Source: JACKHO01 sp041398745
Lineage (GTDB): Bacteria > Planctomycetota > Planctomycetia > Planctomycetales > Planctomycetaceae
NCBI GenBank assembly: GCA_041398745.1
Contig: JAWKUB010000002.1
Location: 62,001 to 126,000, forward strand
Length of the DNA: 64,000 nucleotides
Reading direction: 5' to 3'
Under the pieces are notes generated by a model. That model was given only the letters and a program-made list of their open reading frames with translations. It made no database searches and was not told the DNA's origin. The translations under genes were made by a program, and so were the position numbers. The number at the start of each line of letters is the position of its first letter. The stretch's first letter is position 1. Below, in pieces: positions 8,631 to 17,375 of the stretch.

Positions 8631-10157
8631 TTAAGGAAGCTGAGTGTTTCCCATGAGGAATCGGTCACATTCGCGGGCGCACTCACGGCCTTCATTAATG
8701 GCCCACACAATGAGGCTTTGACCACGTCGGCAGTCACCCGCGGCAAACACGCCAGGCACGTTTGTGGTGTACTTGCCATACTCGGCGTTAATGTTCGTCC
8801 GCTTGTCCGTTTCGAGACTGAGCTGCTCGATAATGGTTTGCTCCGGTCCCCGGAAACCCAGCGCGAGGAAACAGAGGTCAGCAGGCCATTCCTTCTCTGT
8901 CCCTGGAATGGGCGAGAACGGAGCACCGTTCGCGGGCTTGCTCCAGTCGAGCTGGACGGTTTTGATGGACTTCAGGTTTCCCTGTGCGTCACCGACAAAC
9001 TCAGTGGTCTGAATGGCGTACTCGCGAGGATCGTCTTTGAGCGTTTTCTGAGGATCCACCTGATAGGCTTCGCCGAACACGGCGCCCCCTTCGGCATGAC
9101 CGTAATCGACACGATGAATACGCGGCCATTGTGGCCAGGGATTGTTACCTGCACGCTCAGCGGGTGATTGTGGAACCACTTCGAAGTTCACGAGGCTTTT
9201 GCATCCTTGACGGAGGCTGGTTCCGAGACAGTCGTTGCCGGTATCACCACCACCAATAACGACCACGTTCTTCCCTTCGGCGCTAATGTAGTTGCCGTCG
9301 GCGTGATTTGAATCGAGCAGGCTCTTGGTGTTGGCGTGCAGGAATTCCATGGCGAAATGGATTCCCTTGAGTTGACGACCCGGTGTCTTGCCGAAGAAAT
9401 CGTTGGGCACTGTTGAGCCAGTGGCAACGACAATGGCGTCGAACTTTTCACGCAGCTCTTTGGCGTCGATGTCCTTACCGATTTCGGTATTGGTGACGAA
9501 CTGGACCCCTTCCGCTTCCAGCAGCTTGATTCGACGCTCGACGATTTTCTTCTTGTCGAGTTTCATATTGGGAATGCCGTAAATGAGCAAACCGCCGACG
9601 CGGTCTGACCGTTCGTAAACAGTGCAGGCATGGCCAGCGCTGTTGAGCTGCGCGGCAGCGGCCAGTCCAGCAGGACCGGAGCCAATAATGGCGACCTTCT
9701 TGCCGGTACGTTCTGCGGGTGGCTTCGCTTCAATCCAGCCTTCCGCAAAACCGCGATCGATAATGTTCTTTTCAATCGTTTTAATGGCAACGGCAGGCTC
9801 GTGAATGCCAAGCGTGCAGGACCCTTCACAGGGAGCCGGACAGACACGTCCGGTGAACTCTGGGAAGTTGTTAGTCTTGTGCAAGCGGTCGAGAGCTTCG
9901 CGCCAGTCGTCGTGATAGACGAGGTCGTTCCATTCCGGAATCAGATTGTGCAATGGGCATCCTGCCGCCATTCCACCAATCATATCACCCGTGTGGCAGA
10001 ACGGAATTCCACAGTCCATGCAACGTGCTCCCTGTTCACGCAGAACAGGGAGATCGATTTTCTGCGAGAACTCGTTCCAGTCGTGGAGACGATCCAGCGG
10101 TGCCCGTTCCTTGGCAACCTGACGTGCGAACTCCTTAAATCCAGTTGGCTTTCCCAT
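8631..10157 (-). CDS. gltD: Glutamate synthase small (beta) subunit
   Basis: NAD(P)H-oxidising flavoprotein partner of GltB. The 508 residues include the N-terminal Fe-S cluster segment with CMDCGIPFCH and CPAPCEGSCTLG, the FAD fold motif IIGSGPAGLAAAAQL, and the NADPH motif VIGGGDTGNDCLGTSLRQG. The C-terminal GVFAAGDCRRGQSLIVWAI closes the FAD domain. It lies 87 bases downstream of gltB in the same orientation, the usual order for the GltBD complex, which makes two glutamates from glutamine and 2-oxoglutarate. The start is the ATG giving MGKPTGFKEF, the family N-terminus. Confidence 0.95.
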   Translation of the reverse strand: MGKPTGFKEFARQVAKERAPLDRLHDWNEFSQKIDLPVLREQGARCMDCGIPFCHTGDMIGGMAAGCPLHNLIPEWNDLVYHDDWREALDRLHKTNNFPEFTGRVCPAPCEGSCTLGIHEPAVAIKTIEKNIIDRGFAEGWIEAKPPAERTGKKVAIIGSGPAGLAAAAQLNSAGHACTVYERSDRVGGLLIYGIPNMKLDKKKIVERRIKLLEAEGVQFVTNTEIGKDIDAKELREKFDAIVVATGSTVPNDFFGKTPGRQLKGIHFAMEFLHANTKSLLDSNHADGNYISAEGKNVVVIGGGDTGNDCLGTSLRQGCKSLVNFEVVPQSPAERAGNNPWPQWPRIHRVDYGHAEGGAVFGEAYQVDPQKTLKDDPREYAIQTTEFVGDAQGNLKSIKTVQLDWSKPANGAPFSPIPGTEKEWPADLCFLALGFRGPEQTIIEQLSLETDKRTNINAEYGKYTTNVPGVFAAGDCRRGQSLIVWAINEGRECARECDRFLMGNTQLP

Positions 10158-10244
10158 GACGATGACTTTTGTACCTGAGTTTGACTCGTGCGTTTCCGCG
10201 AGCCTGAGAATCGAGTCGTTGAATTCTGCCGAAGCAGTTCCTAA

Positions 10245-13200
10245 CTAGTGGCTGGTTGCCGGAGCCTCTTCTCCAGCAGCTTCCGCCATGGCTTCGGCTT
10301 TCATTTCTGACAGGGCGCGTTTGTAGTCGCGAGGCATCACCTTGACGAACTTCGGCAGTTCTTCATCCCAGTTGTCGAGGATTTGTCCAGCGACTTCCGA
10401 ACCGGTATAGATTTGGTGCTTCTCGATCATTTCTTTCAGTTCGGCGACATCATCGATATCTTCGACGGGATCGAGGTCGACCAGCTCCAGGTTGCAGTTG
10501 AGCCGGAGCGTCTCCTTGGACGGAGCGTAGACGTAGGCAATACCGCCACTCATACCAGCAGCAAAGTTGCGTCCCGTCTGTCCAAGCACAACGGCTCGTC
10601 CGCCGGTCATGTACTCGCATCCGTGATCGCCGACACCTTCGACAACGGCTTTGGCGCCCGAATTCCGCACGCAGAACCGCTCAGCAGCCATGCCGCGGAA
10701 GTAGGCCTCACCACTGGTGGCGCCGTACAGCGCGACGTTACCAAGAATGATGTTATCCGTAGGATTGAATGTGCTGCCTTCTGGAGGATGCACGATAATC
10801 TTGCCGCCTGAAAGTCCTTTGCCAACGTAGTCATTGGCATCACCAATGACTTCCAGTGTGACACCGTTCACGGCCCAGGCGCCGAGCGACTGCCCAGCCG
10901 ATCCCCGGCAGCGAATGCGAATGGTGTCTTCCGGCATCCCCTGCGGTCCCCACTTCTTGGAGACTTCGTGGGAGAGCGTGGTGCCGAACGCGCGGTCGAT
11001 GTTCTGGATTTCGACATCCAGTTCAATTCGCTGTGCCTTGTCGATGGACTCGCGGCACTGCGGAATGAGCAGCGACTGGTCGAGGGTTTCTTCCAGACCG
11101 TGATTCTGCTTTTTCTGGCAGTAGGTGCCGACGTTCTCATACTGGCTGGTGGCCTTGGTGAGAATGAGCGAGAGGTCAAGGTGCTTTGCCTTCCAGTGGT
11201 CCGTTTCCGTATCCCACTTGAGCATGTCAGCACGGCCGACCATTTCGTCGATGGTGCGGAAACCAAGCTGGGCCATGATTTCGCGACATTCCTCAGCCAC
11301 GAGGAACAGGTAGTTCACCACGTATTCCGGCTGACCGCTGAACTTCGCCCGCAGGTCAGGATCTTGCGTGGCGATTCCGACGGGGCAGGTGTTGAGGTGA
11401 CACTTCCGCATCATAATGCAGCCGAGCGTAATGAGCGGCGCTGTTGCCAGACCGAACTCTTCGGCACCGAGCATGCAGGCAATGGCCACATCGCGACCGG
11501 TACGGATTTGACCATCGGTCTCCAGGCGAACACGGCTACGCAGGTCGTTCTTCACGAGCGTCTGATGGGTCTCAGAAATTCCAAGTTCCCAAGGCAGGCC
11601 CGCGTGCTTAATGGAAGTCAGCGGCGAAGCACCGGTACCACCACCATCACCCGAGATGAGGATTTTGTCGGCATGGCCTTTAGCCACACCGGCAGCAATG
11701 GTGCCGACTCCGACTTTCGACACCAGCTTCACGCTGACGTTGGCGGAAGGATTCGAATTCTTCAGGTCGAAGATGAGCTGAGCCAAATCTTCGATGGAGT
11801 AAATGTCGTGGTGCGGAGGAGGACTAATGAGTCCCACGCCCGGCGTTGAGTGCCGAGTGGCTGCGATGATTTTGTCGACCTTGTGGCCGGGCAGTTCGCC
11901 ACCCTCACCGGGCTTTGCACCTTGAGCCATTTTGATTTGTAGCTCATCGGAGTTCGTGAGGTACCACGAAGTCACGCCAAAGCGACCGCTGGCGACCTGT
12001 TTAATGGCAGAACGCTTGCTGTCACCGTTGGCCATGGGCAGGAACCGTTCGGGGTCCTCGCCACCTTCGCCGGTGTTGCTCTTCCCTTTCAGGCGGTTCA
12101 TCGCGATGGCGATGGACTCATGGGCCTCGGCTGAAATTGACCCGTAGCTCATGGCTCCGGTGCAGAATCGCTTCACGATTTCTGCTGCCGGCTCCACTTC
12201 GTCCAGTGAAATCGCGGTGGACTCTTTGAACTGCATGAGTCCGCGAAGCGTTCCCTGACGCTGATCTCCCTTGTTGATCATGTCAGCAAAACGGCGATAG
12301 GCATTGGGGTCACCACCGCGTGCTGCCTGCTGAATTTCCGCAATGGTGAGCGGATTCCAGCCGTGTTTCTCACCGTTATGACGCCAGTGAACCAAACCGT
12401 CGTTGGGCAGCACGGGGAGCGGTTCCGATTCGTGTCGGACTGGGAAGCCAATGGCATGCCGCATGAGTTGTTCGGTGCCGAGAATGTTGAAGTCAACACC
12501 TTTGATGCGGCTGGCAGTACCGGCGAAACACTTCGAGATGACGTCCGGGGCCAAGCCCAGGGCTTCGAAGATTTGAGCACCTTTGTACGACGCGAGCGTC
12601 GAAATGCCCATTTTCCCCATGACCTTGAGCATCCCCTTCTGCACACCTTCACGGTAGGTCGCTACGATTTTGTCTTCCGTGAAATCGCCTTTCAGGTGGC
12701 CGTGGTCCTTGGCTTCGCGCAGTGTTTCGAATGCGAGATAAGGGTTAATGGCATCGGCACCGTATCCTGTCAGCAGACAGAAGTGGTGCACTTCGCGAGC
12801 CTCTCCCGACTCCAACACGAGCCCCACTCGTGTCCGAAGTTCTTTGTTGACGAGGTGATGGTGAACGGCACCACAGGCCAACAGTGAGCTAATGGGAACG
12901 CGTTCTGCAGAAGTCGTGTGATCAGAGATCACCAGGAAGCTGTAGCCATCGAGAATTGCCTGTTCGGCTTCTTCGCAAATTCGGTTCAAAGCGGGAAGAA
13001 GACCTTCGGCCCCTTCAGCTCGATTCCAGGTTGCGTCGATGACTTTGGTCTTCCAGCCTTGGAAGCCGTCAAGCGCCTTAATGCCAGCGCATTCTTTGTC
13101 AGTGATAATCGGGTGCGGGACACGGAGACGGTGGCACTGCTCTTTGGTGGTGTCGAGCAGGTTGCCTTCCGGTCCGATATAGCACTCCAGCGACATAATG

Positions 13201-14852
13201 ACTTCTTCCCGAATCGAATCGATCGGCGGGTTCGTCACTTGAGCGAAGAGCTGCTTGAAATAGTCGTAAATCATGCGCGGCTTGTCGGACAGGCAGGCCA
13301 GCGAGGAGTCGTCACCCATCGAGTAGATGGGATCCTTGAGTGAGTTCACCAGCGGGATGAGCATGAACTGCAGAGTTTCGGTCGTGTAACCAAACGCCTG
13401 CTGCTGTTCGAGCAACTCATGTCCGCGAATATGCGGCAGTTCGTGATTTCCGCTGCTACGCTTCCACTCATCAATGAGGTCGCTCAGCTCAACACGCTGT
13501 TCTTTGAGCCAGTTTGCATAAGGACGGCGTGTGGAAACTTCTTTTTTCAGGTCCTCATCGGCAATGAGTTTGCCCTGTTCGAAATCGACCAGGAACATTC
13601 TTCCGGGCTGCAGGCGACCTTTGAACTTCACGTCCTTCGGGTCAACGGTGATAACGCCGACTTCACTCGCCATAATGACGCGGTCGTCGTGTGTGACGTA
13701 GTACCGACTGGGGCGCAATCCGTTACGATCGAGGCAGGCTCCAATAATGTGTCCATCGGTAAACGAGACGCTGGCCGGGCCATCCCAGGGTTCCTGCAAG
13801 GCTGAGAAGTACTCGTAGAAGGCACGTTTCTCTTCGCTCATTTCGTGATGATTCTGCCACGCCTCGGGAATCATCATCATGGCCACCTCCTGGAGTGTTC
13901 GTCCGGAGTGGTACAGGAATTCCATGACGTTGTCGAAGTTCCCTGAGTCGGAGCAGTGCTTCTCAACGATTGGAAAGAGCTTTTTGAAATCGTCGCCGTA
14001 CAAGTCGGAACGCAGCATTCCCTGGCGGGCGTGCATCCAGTTGGCGTTTCCCTTGAGCGTGTTGATTTCCCCATTGTGTGCCATAAACCGCAGTGGCTGG
14101 GCACGGTCCCATGACGGGAAGGTGTTGGTGCTGAACCGACTGTGCACCATGGCAAGGTGCGACTCAAAGTCTGGATCTTCGAGGTCAGCGAAGTACGGCA
14201 GCATTTGGTCGGGGGTCAACATTCCTTTGTAAATGATGACCTTCGTCGACAACGAACAGCCATAGTATTCGAGCGCATGAGGATGCTCGCTCTCGCGAAT
14301 GCGGTGACTCGCCAGTTTTCTAATCATGAACAACTGGCGTTCGAGTGCTTCCTGGTCCATGCTGTCGTCACCAGCACCGACGAGCAGCATTTCCATGTAG
14401 GGTTCAGCAGCGGCAGCAGACGGGCCAATGTTGGCCAACTCGGAACGCTGCGGAACATCCCGCCAGCCCAACAGGACCTGCCCTTGCTCGGCAACAATGG
14501 CTTCCATGGTCTGCTTGAATTCTGCGCGGGCTGTGGCATCTTTCGGGAGAAAAATGATTCCCGCGCCATACCGCCCCGCTGCGGGCAGTTCGATTCCCAA
14601 ATCGGACTTAGCGACGCGGCGGATGAACTTGTCCGGAATGCCAACCAGCATACCAGCTCCGTCACCCGTGTTTTCTTCACAGCCGCAGGCACCACGGTGC
14701 GTCATGTGACGCAGCATTTGATCCGCGTCCATAATGATTTGGTGTGACGGTTTCCCCTTAATGTGCGCCACGAATCCCACACCACATGAGTCATGCTCAT
14801 TGTCTGGGTCATACAGCCCGTGGGCAGCGGGAAACTGTGTCAATCCGATCAT
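10245..14852 (-). CDS. gltB: Glutamate synthase large (alpha) subunit
   Basis: 1535 residues. The N-terminal class II glutamine amidotransferase domain has the catalytic Cys in EHDSCGVGFVAH, about 23 residues in, which implies removal of a short propeptide. The central and FMN-binding synthase domains follow, with the 3Fe-4S cysteines in CIMMRKCHLNTCPVGIATQ, and then the C-terminal GXGXG beta-helix. The frame is open to 14972, but the ATG at 14850-14852 (MIGLTQFPAAHGLYDP) has an AAGGA ribosome-binding site and the canonical start. The upstream extension is not conserved-looking. It lies 135 bases downstream of a LysR regulator and 87 bases before gltD. Confidence 0.96.
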   Translation of the reverse strand: MIGLTQFPAAHGLYDPDNEHDSCGVGFVAHIKGKPSHQIIMDADQMLRHMTHRGACGCEENTGDGAGMLVGIPDKFIRRVAKSDLGIELPAAGRYGAGIIFLPKDATARAEFKQTMEAIVAEQGQVLLGWRDVPQRSELANIGPSAAAAEPYMEMLLVGAGDDSMDQEALERQLFMIRKLASHRIRESEHPHALEYYGCSLSTKVIIYKGMLTPDQMLPYFADLEDPDFESHLAMVHSRFSTNTFPSWDRAQPLRFMAHNGEINTLKGNANWMHARQGMLRSDLYGDDFKKLFPIVEKHCSDSGNFDNVMEFLYHSGRTLQEVAMMMIPEAWQNHHEMSEEKRAFYEYFSALQEPWDGPASVSFTDGHIIGACLDRNGLRPSRYYVTHDDRVIMASEVGVITVDPKDVKFKGRLQPGRMFLVDFEQGKLIADEDLKKEVSTRRPYANWLKEQRVELSDLIDEWKRSSGNHELPHIRGHELLEQQQAFGYTTETLQFMLIPLVNSLKDPIYSMGDDSSLACLSDKPRMIYDYFKQLFAQVTNPPIDSIREEVIMSLECYIGPEGNLLDTTKEQCHRLRVPHPIITDKECAGIKALDGFQGWKTKVIDATWNRAEGAEGLLPALNRICEEAEQAILDGYSFLVISDHTTSAERVPISSLLACGAVHHHLVNKELRTRVGLVLESGEAREVHHFCLLTGYGADAINPYLAFETLREAKDHGHLKGDFTEDKIVATYREGVQKGMLKVMGKMGISTLASYKGAQIFEALGLAPDVISKCFAGTASRIKGVDFNILGTEQLMRHAIGFPVRHESEPLPVLPNDGLVHWRHNGEKHGWNPLTIAEIQQAARGGDPNAYRRFADMINKGDQRQGTLRGLMQFKESTAISLDEVEPAAEIVKRFCTGAMSYGSISAEAHESIAIAMNRLKGKSNTGEGGEDPERFLPMANGDSKRSAIKQVASGRFGVTSWYLTNSDELQIKMAQGAKPGEGGELPGHKVDKIIAATRHSTPGVGLISPPPHHDIYSIEDLAQLIFDLKNSNPSANVSVKLVSKVGVGTIAAGVAKGHADKILISGDGGGTGASPLTSIKHAGLPWELGISETHQTLVKNDLRSRVRLETDGQIRTGRDVAIACMLGAEEFGLATAPLITLGCIMMRKCHLNTCPVGIATQDPDLRAKFSGQPEYVVNYLFLVAEECREIMAQLGFRTIDEMVGRADMLKWDTETDHWKAKHLDLSLILTKATSQYENVGTYCQKKQNHGLEETLDQSLLIPQCRESIDKAQRIELDVEIQNIDRAFGTTLSHEVSKKWGPQGMPEDTIRIRCRGSAGQSLGAWAVNGVTLEVIGDANDYVGKGLSGGKIIVHPPEGSTFNPTDNIILGNVALYGATSGEAYFRGMAAERFCVRNSGAKAVVEGVGDHGCEYMTGGRAVVLGQTGRNFAAGMSGGIAYVYAPSKETLRLNCNLELVDLDPVEDIDDVAELKEMIEKHQIYTGSEVAGQILDNWDEELPKFVKVMPRDYKRALSEMKAEAMAEAAGEEAPATSH

Positions 14853-14889
14853 TCTAGGTTCCTTCGACGTCAAAACTCTTGGTCTACCC

Positions 14890-14902
14890 GTACCTTGGGT
14901 AC
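14890..14902. promoter_or_regulatory. Dyad in front of gltB
   Basis: GTACC-TTG-GGTAC is a perfect 5-bp dyad 38 bases upstream of the gltB start and inside the lysR-gltB spacer. It could be an operator for the neighbouring LysR protein, but this rests on position and symmetry only. Confidence 0.25.
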
Positions 14903-14987
14903 ATGGCCATCCATGACGCCCAACCTGTTCCCGCACCCGAGGGCAGGCAGGCAGTGTTCCAATGAGTTTCACGAACGAGTCGAGAGG

Positions 14988-15914
14988 CTAGTCGTCGTAT
15001 TCCTCGATAATGCGCTTCGAGGACTCAGGAACGTTTTTGAGCAACTCGACAAACTTTTCAGCTGCTGCCGAGAGGTTCTTGTTCCGCTTGTGAACAATTC
15101 CAAGTGGGCGCTCAAACTCCAAATCACTAAATCTTATGGTCTTCAGCAGTCCGGCGTGAACCTCACGCTGAACCGAATCCTCTGGCAGGATAGCAACACC
15201 CTGACCAATTTCCACAGCACGCTTGACGTTTTCCACATTATCGAACTGGTGAATAACATCCACAGCAACATGATGGTTACGCAGCATGCGGTCTGTAACC
15301 CGGCGAATCGTTAAATCGGACGTAAACGCCACAAACGGTCGCCGTGCAAGCTGCTTCACCGAAATGGCACCGGCAACGGCGAGTGGATCCTCGGGGCCGG
15401 TCACAAGCACCATCTTCTGGCGCAACCATTCGATGCAACTTATATCTCCTCCATCCCTTGGGAACGAAACAATACCCAACTCCGCTTCATCACGAAGGAT
15501 GCGGGCATACACATCCTCAGGATGTGCGTAGTCGATTTTCAGCTCCACATCCGGGTGCGATTCCCGGAACCTGGCGACGTATGCCGCCATTTGCAGCAGG
15601 CCGACAGAGTAGATTGAAACAACCCTCAGCCGTCCGGCTACCTTGCCTTTAAACCGTTGAAGCGAGTCCTCAATGTCTCTGTACTCGTCCAACCACTTTC
15701 GCACCCGTTCAAAGAAGATTTCCCCCGGGGCAGTTAATTCGGGAGGCCGCCTCGAACGGTCAATCAACTTTACTCCAAGGTGATCTTCCAGCTGCTGAAC
15801 CGCTTGGCTCACAGCAGGTTGCGATATCTGACGGGCCTCGGCGGCACGCGAAAACCCGTTGTGGGCAACGACATCACAGAAAATCTCCGCATTCCGGAGG
15901 TGAATCAGAGACAT
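14988..15914 (-). CDS. LysR-family transcriptional regulator
   Basis: 308 residues. The N-terminal winged helix-turn-helix lies at residues 5-65 (NGFSRAAEARQISQPAVSQAVQQLEDHLG), followed by the linker helix and a periplasmic-binding-protein-like effector domain (about 90-295, with RLRVVSIYSV and GVAILPEDSV). LysR proteins respond to small metabolites. The gene is directly upstream of gltB on the same strand with a 135-base gap. Control of the glutamate synthase genes (as GltC does in Bacillus) is a reasonable inference, but GltC is divergent from its target whereas this gene is co-directional. The effector is unknown. Confidence 0.85.
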   Translation of the reverse strand: MSLIHLRNAEIFCDVVAHNGFSRAAEARQISQPAVSQAVQQLEDHLGVKLIDRSRRPPELTAPGEIFFERVRKWLDEYRDIEDSLQRFKGKVAGRLRVVSIYSVGLLQMAAYVARFRESHPDVELKIDYAHPEDVYARILRDEAELGIVSFPRDGGDISCIEWLRQKMVLVTGPEDPLAVAGAISVKQLARRPFVAFTSDLTIRRVTDRMLRNHHVAVDVIHQFDNVENVKRAVEIGQGVAILPEDSVQREVHAGLLKTIRFSDLEFERPLGIVHKRNKNLSAAAEKFVELLKNVPESSKRIIEEYDD

Positions 15915-15919
15915 ATAAC

Positions 15920-15972
15920 CTATCCTGAATAGTTCTCCGGAGGCCGATAGGCCATCGCGGAGTTATAGTCAA
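15920..15972 (-). promoter_or_regulatory. Putative lysR promoter and operator
   Basis: On the minus strand TTGACT (15967-15972) and TATCGG (15944-15949) are spaced by 17 bases. The -10 falls inside the palindrome GGCC-GATA-GGCC (15942-15953). A second dyad, CTAT-CCTGA-ATAG (15920-15932), lies just before the start codon, as expected for LysR autoregulation. Motif evidence only. Confidence 0.35.
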
Positions 15973-16192
15973 CCCTGGCATGCTCGTCAAGGATGAGCCG
16001 GGAACCAAACAACACCGAAGCGAGAGCGCCCGCCACGGAAATCGTTCGCAGCATTCAACACGGAAAAACGATTTTCGGGTCGCAATTGTGTCATTGAATT
16101 TGCAGAATTAATGAAAGACATAGACGTACCGTCGGCGTTTATTTACTGTCGGTGCCACACTTCAAATGACCCGCCAATGCAGGAAGAAATCC

Positions 16193-16465
16193 ATGGCTCA
16201 GGCAATTGCCAACCCCGAGGAACTCAGGGCGTTTGCCTTGAAGCTGAAGCAGTTCAACCACACCTTGAGCGAGCAGGCGGGAGTCCTCATGGGGCAGCTG
16301 GACTCTCTGGGCGCAACTTGGCGAGATCAGGAGAATGCAAAATTCACCGAGGAATTTCGCAACCACATGCGGCTCTTGGCAAACTTCGTCGAGGCCAACA
16401 ATCAGCACATTCCCTACCTCATGCGGAAGGCAGAGCGATTGGAAGAGTATCTTCAACAGCGTTGA
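16193..16465 (+). CDS. WXG100-like small helical protein
   Basis: A 90-residue all-helical protein of the size of ESAT-6/WXG100 type VII secretion substrates. The middle has ATWRDQENAKFTEEF, in which W-R-D takes the place of the W-X-G turn between two helices, and no signal peptide is present. Planctomycete genomes carry similar lone proteins. The frame extends upstream to 16166, but the ATG at 16193 has a GGAAG motif about 8 bases before it and gives MAQAIANPEEL, so it is preferred. No EccC-type ATPase or other ESX gene is nearby, so secretion by a type VII system is unproven. The gene stands alone, between the lysR promoter region and a long spacer before rho. Confidence 0.7.
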   Translation: MAQAIANPEELRAFALKLKQFNHTLSEQAGVLMGQLDSLGATWRDQENAKFTEEFRNHMRLLANFVEANNQHIPYLMRKAERLEEYLQQR

Positions 16466-17375
16466 TGGCTTCCCGGGAAATGCCAATTCCAATTTGATTT
16501 GCAGAGATAAGTATTGACAATTTGGCGTAACATCGCCGATATTCGATGTGTGGAGTTGACAGTTCCGGCTGCGGAGCTACGATTCCACAGCTGGTTGCTG
16601 CTTTTGACTCAACCATCTCATCCCTTCGCGGGTTTTTCACTTGCTTGAAAACTTGCTGTCAGGGATATGTCTCCGGTGTGCTCACCACAGGATTACTGCT
16701 GGCTGTTGAATGTGGAAGGGTACCTCATTGTTACCAGTGAGGGTCTTCATTCCACGAACGCCCAGGCCCCAAAGTGAGTTCCCGGAAGCGTTAAGTGCGC
16801 CTTTTGGGGCGGAGAACGGATCCAGTTAGTTGTGAACTGGCCATTCATTTGTGATGAATCAGGGTAGGCTGGCTGGAAACAGTTGTCTCAAAGCAACTCT
16901 CTTTCCAAGGTACCCTTCATCAAGGCATGTGATGTTCGCCCCATTCAGGCGAAAGTCTCACTGCTTCAAAGTGATGGTGGCGTTCGGAACAGTGTCTTTT
17001 CAGTTTTGCCCAACATTCTTTGATGAATTTTGGGCGCAGGACACTTACTCCAACTCTCCCACGTCCCTGCGAAGTGCCTTCAAAACATGTTGTCCTCGTG
17101 AACAGGAACAATGGACTGGATGTGTCGGGATGACACCCACAGCAAGCACAACACCCAATGAGTTAATCACTCCTGGTCCCCGTGTCACCAATGTGTCGGG
17201 GTACGCATCCTTGCGATTAAACAAGGCCCTCAAAAAACACTATTTCGACATGACTTTTTCGCGACACTCCTTAGCGTTGCGAACAGATGCAATCACGCCG
17301 GTCGAGTCGGCCACGAATGCCCTGCCCCGTCAGTCGAAGAAATCTTAATTGCTTTCTGCCACGGACTCTTCTTTT
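16466..17375. other. 910-base spacer upstream of rho
   Basis: Several frames are open here (for example 16851-17348 plus), but none has a plausible protein composition or start context. An 11-base inverted pair, GAAGGGTACCT (16715-16725) and AGGTACCCTTC (16908-16918), brackets about 180 bases. A long rho leader or decayed gene remnants would explain the stretch. I see no RNA gene that I can name. Confidence 0.4.

Noticed and set aside
16851..17348. 165-codon plus frame before rho
   Set aside because: Composition and low-complexity pattern do not look like a protein; no start context.
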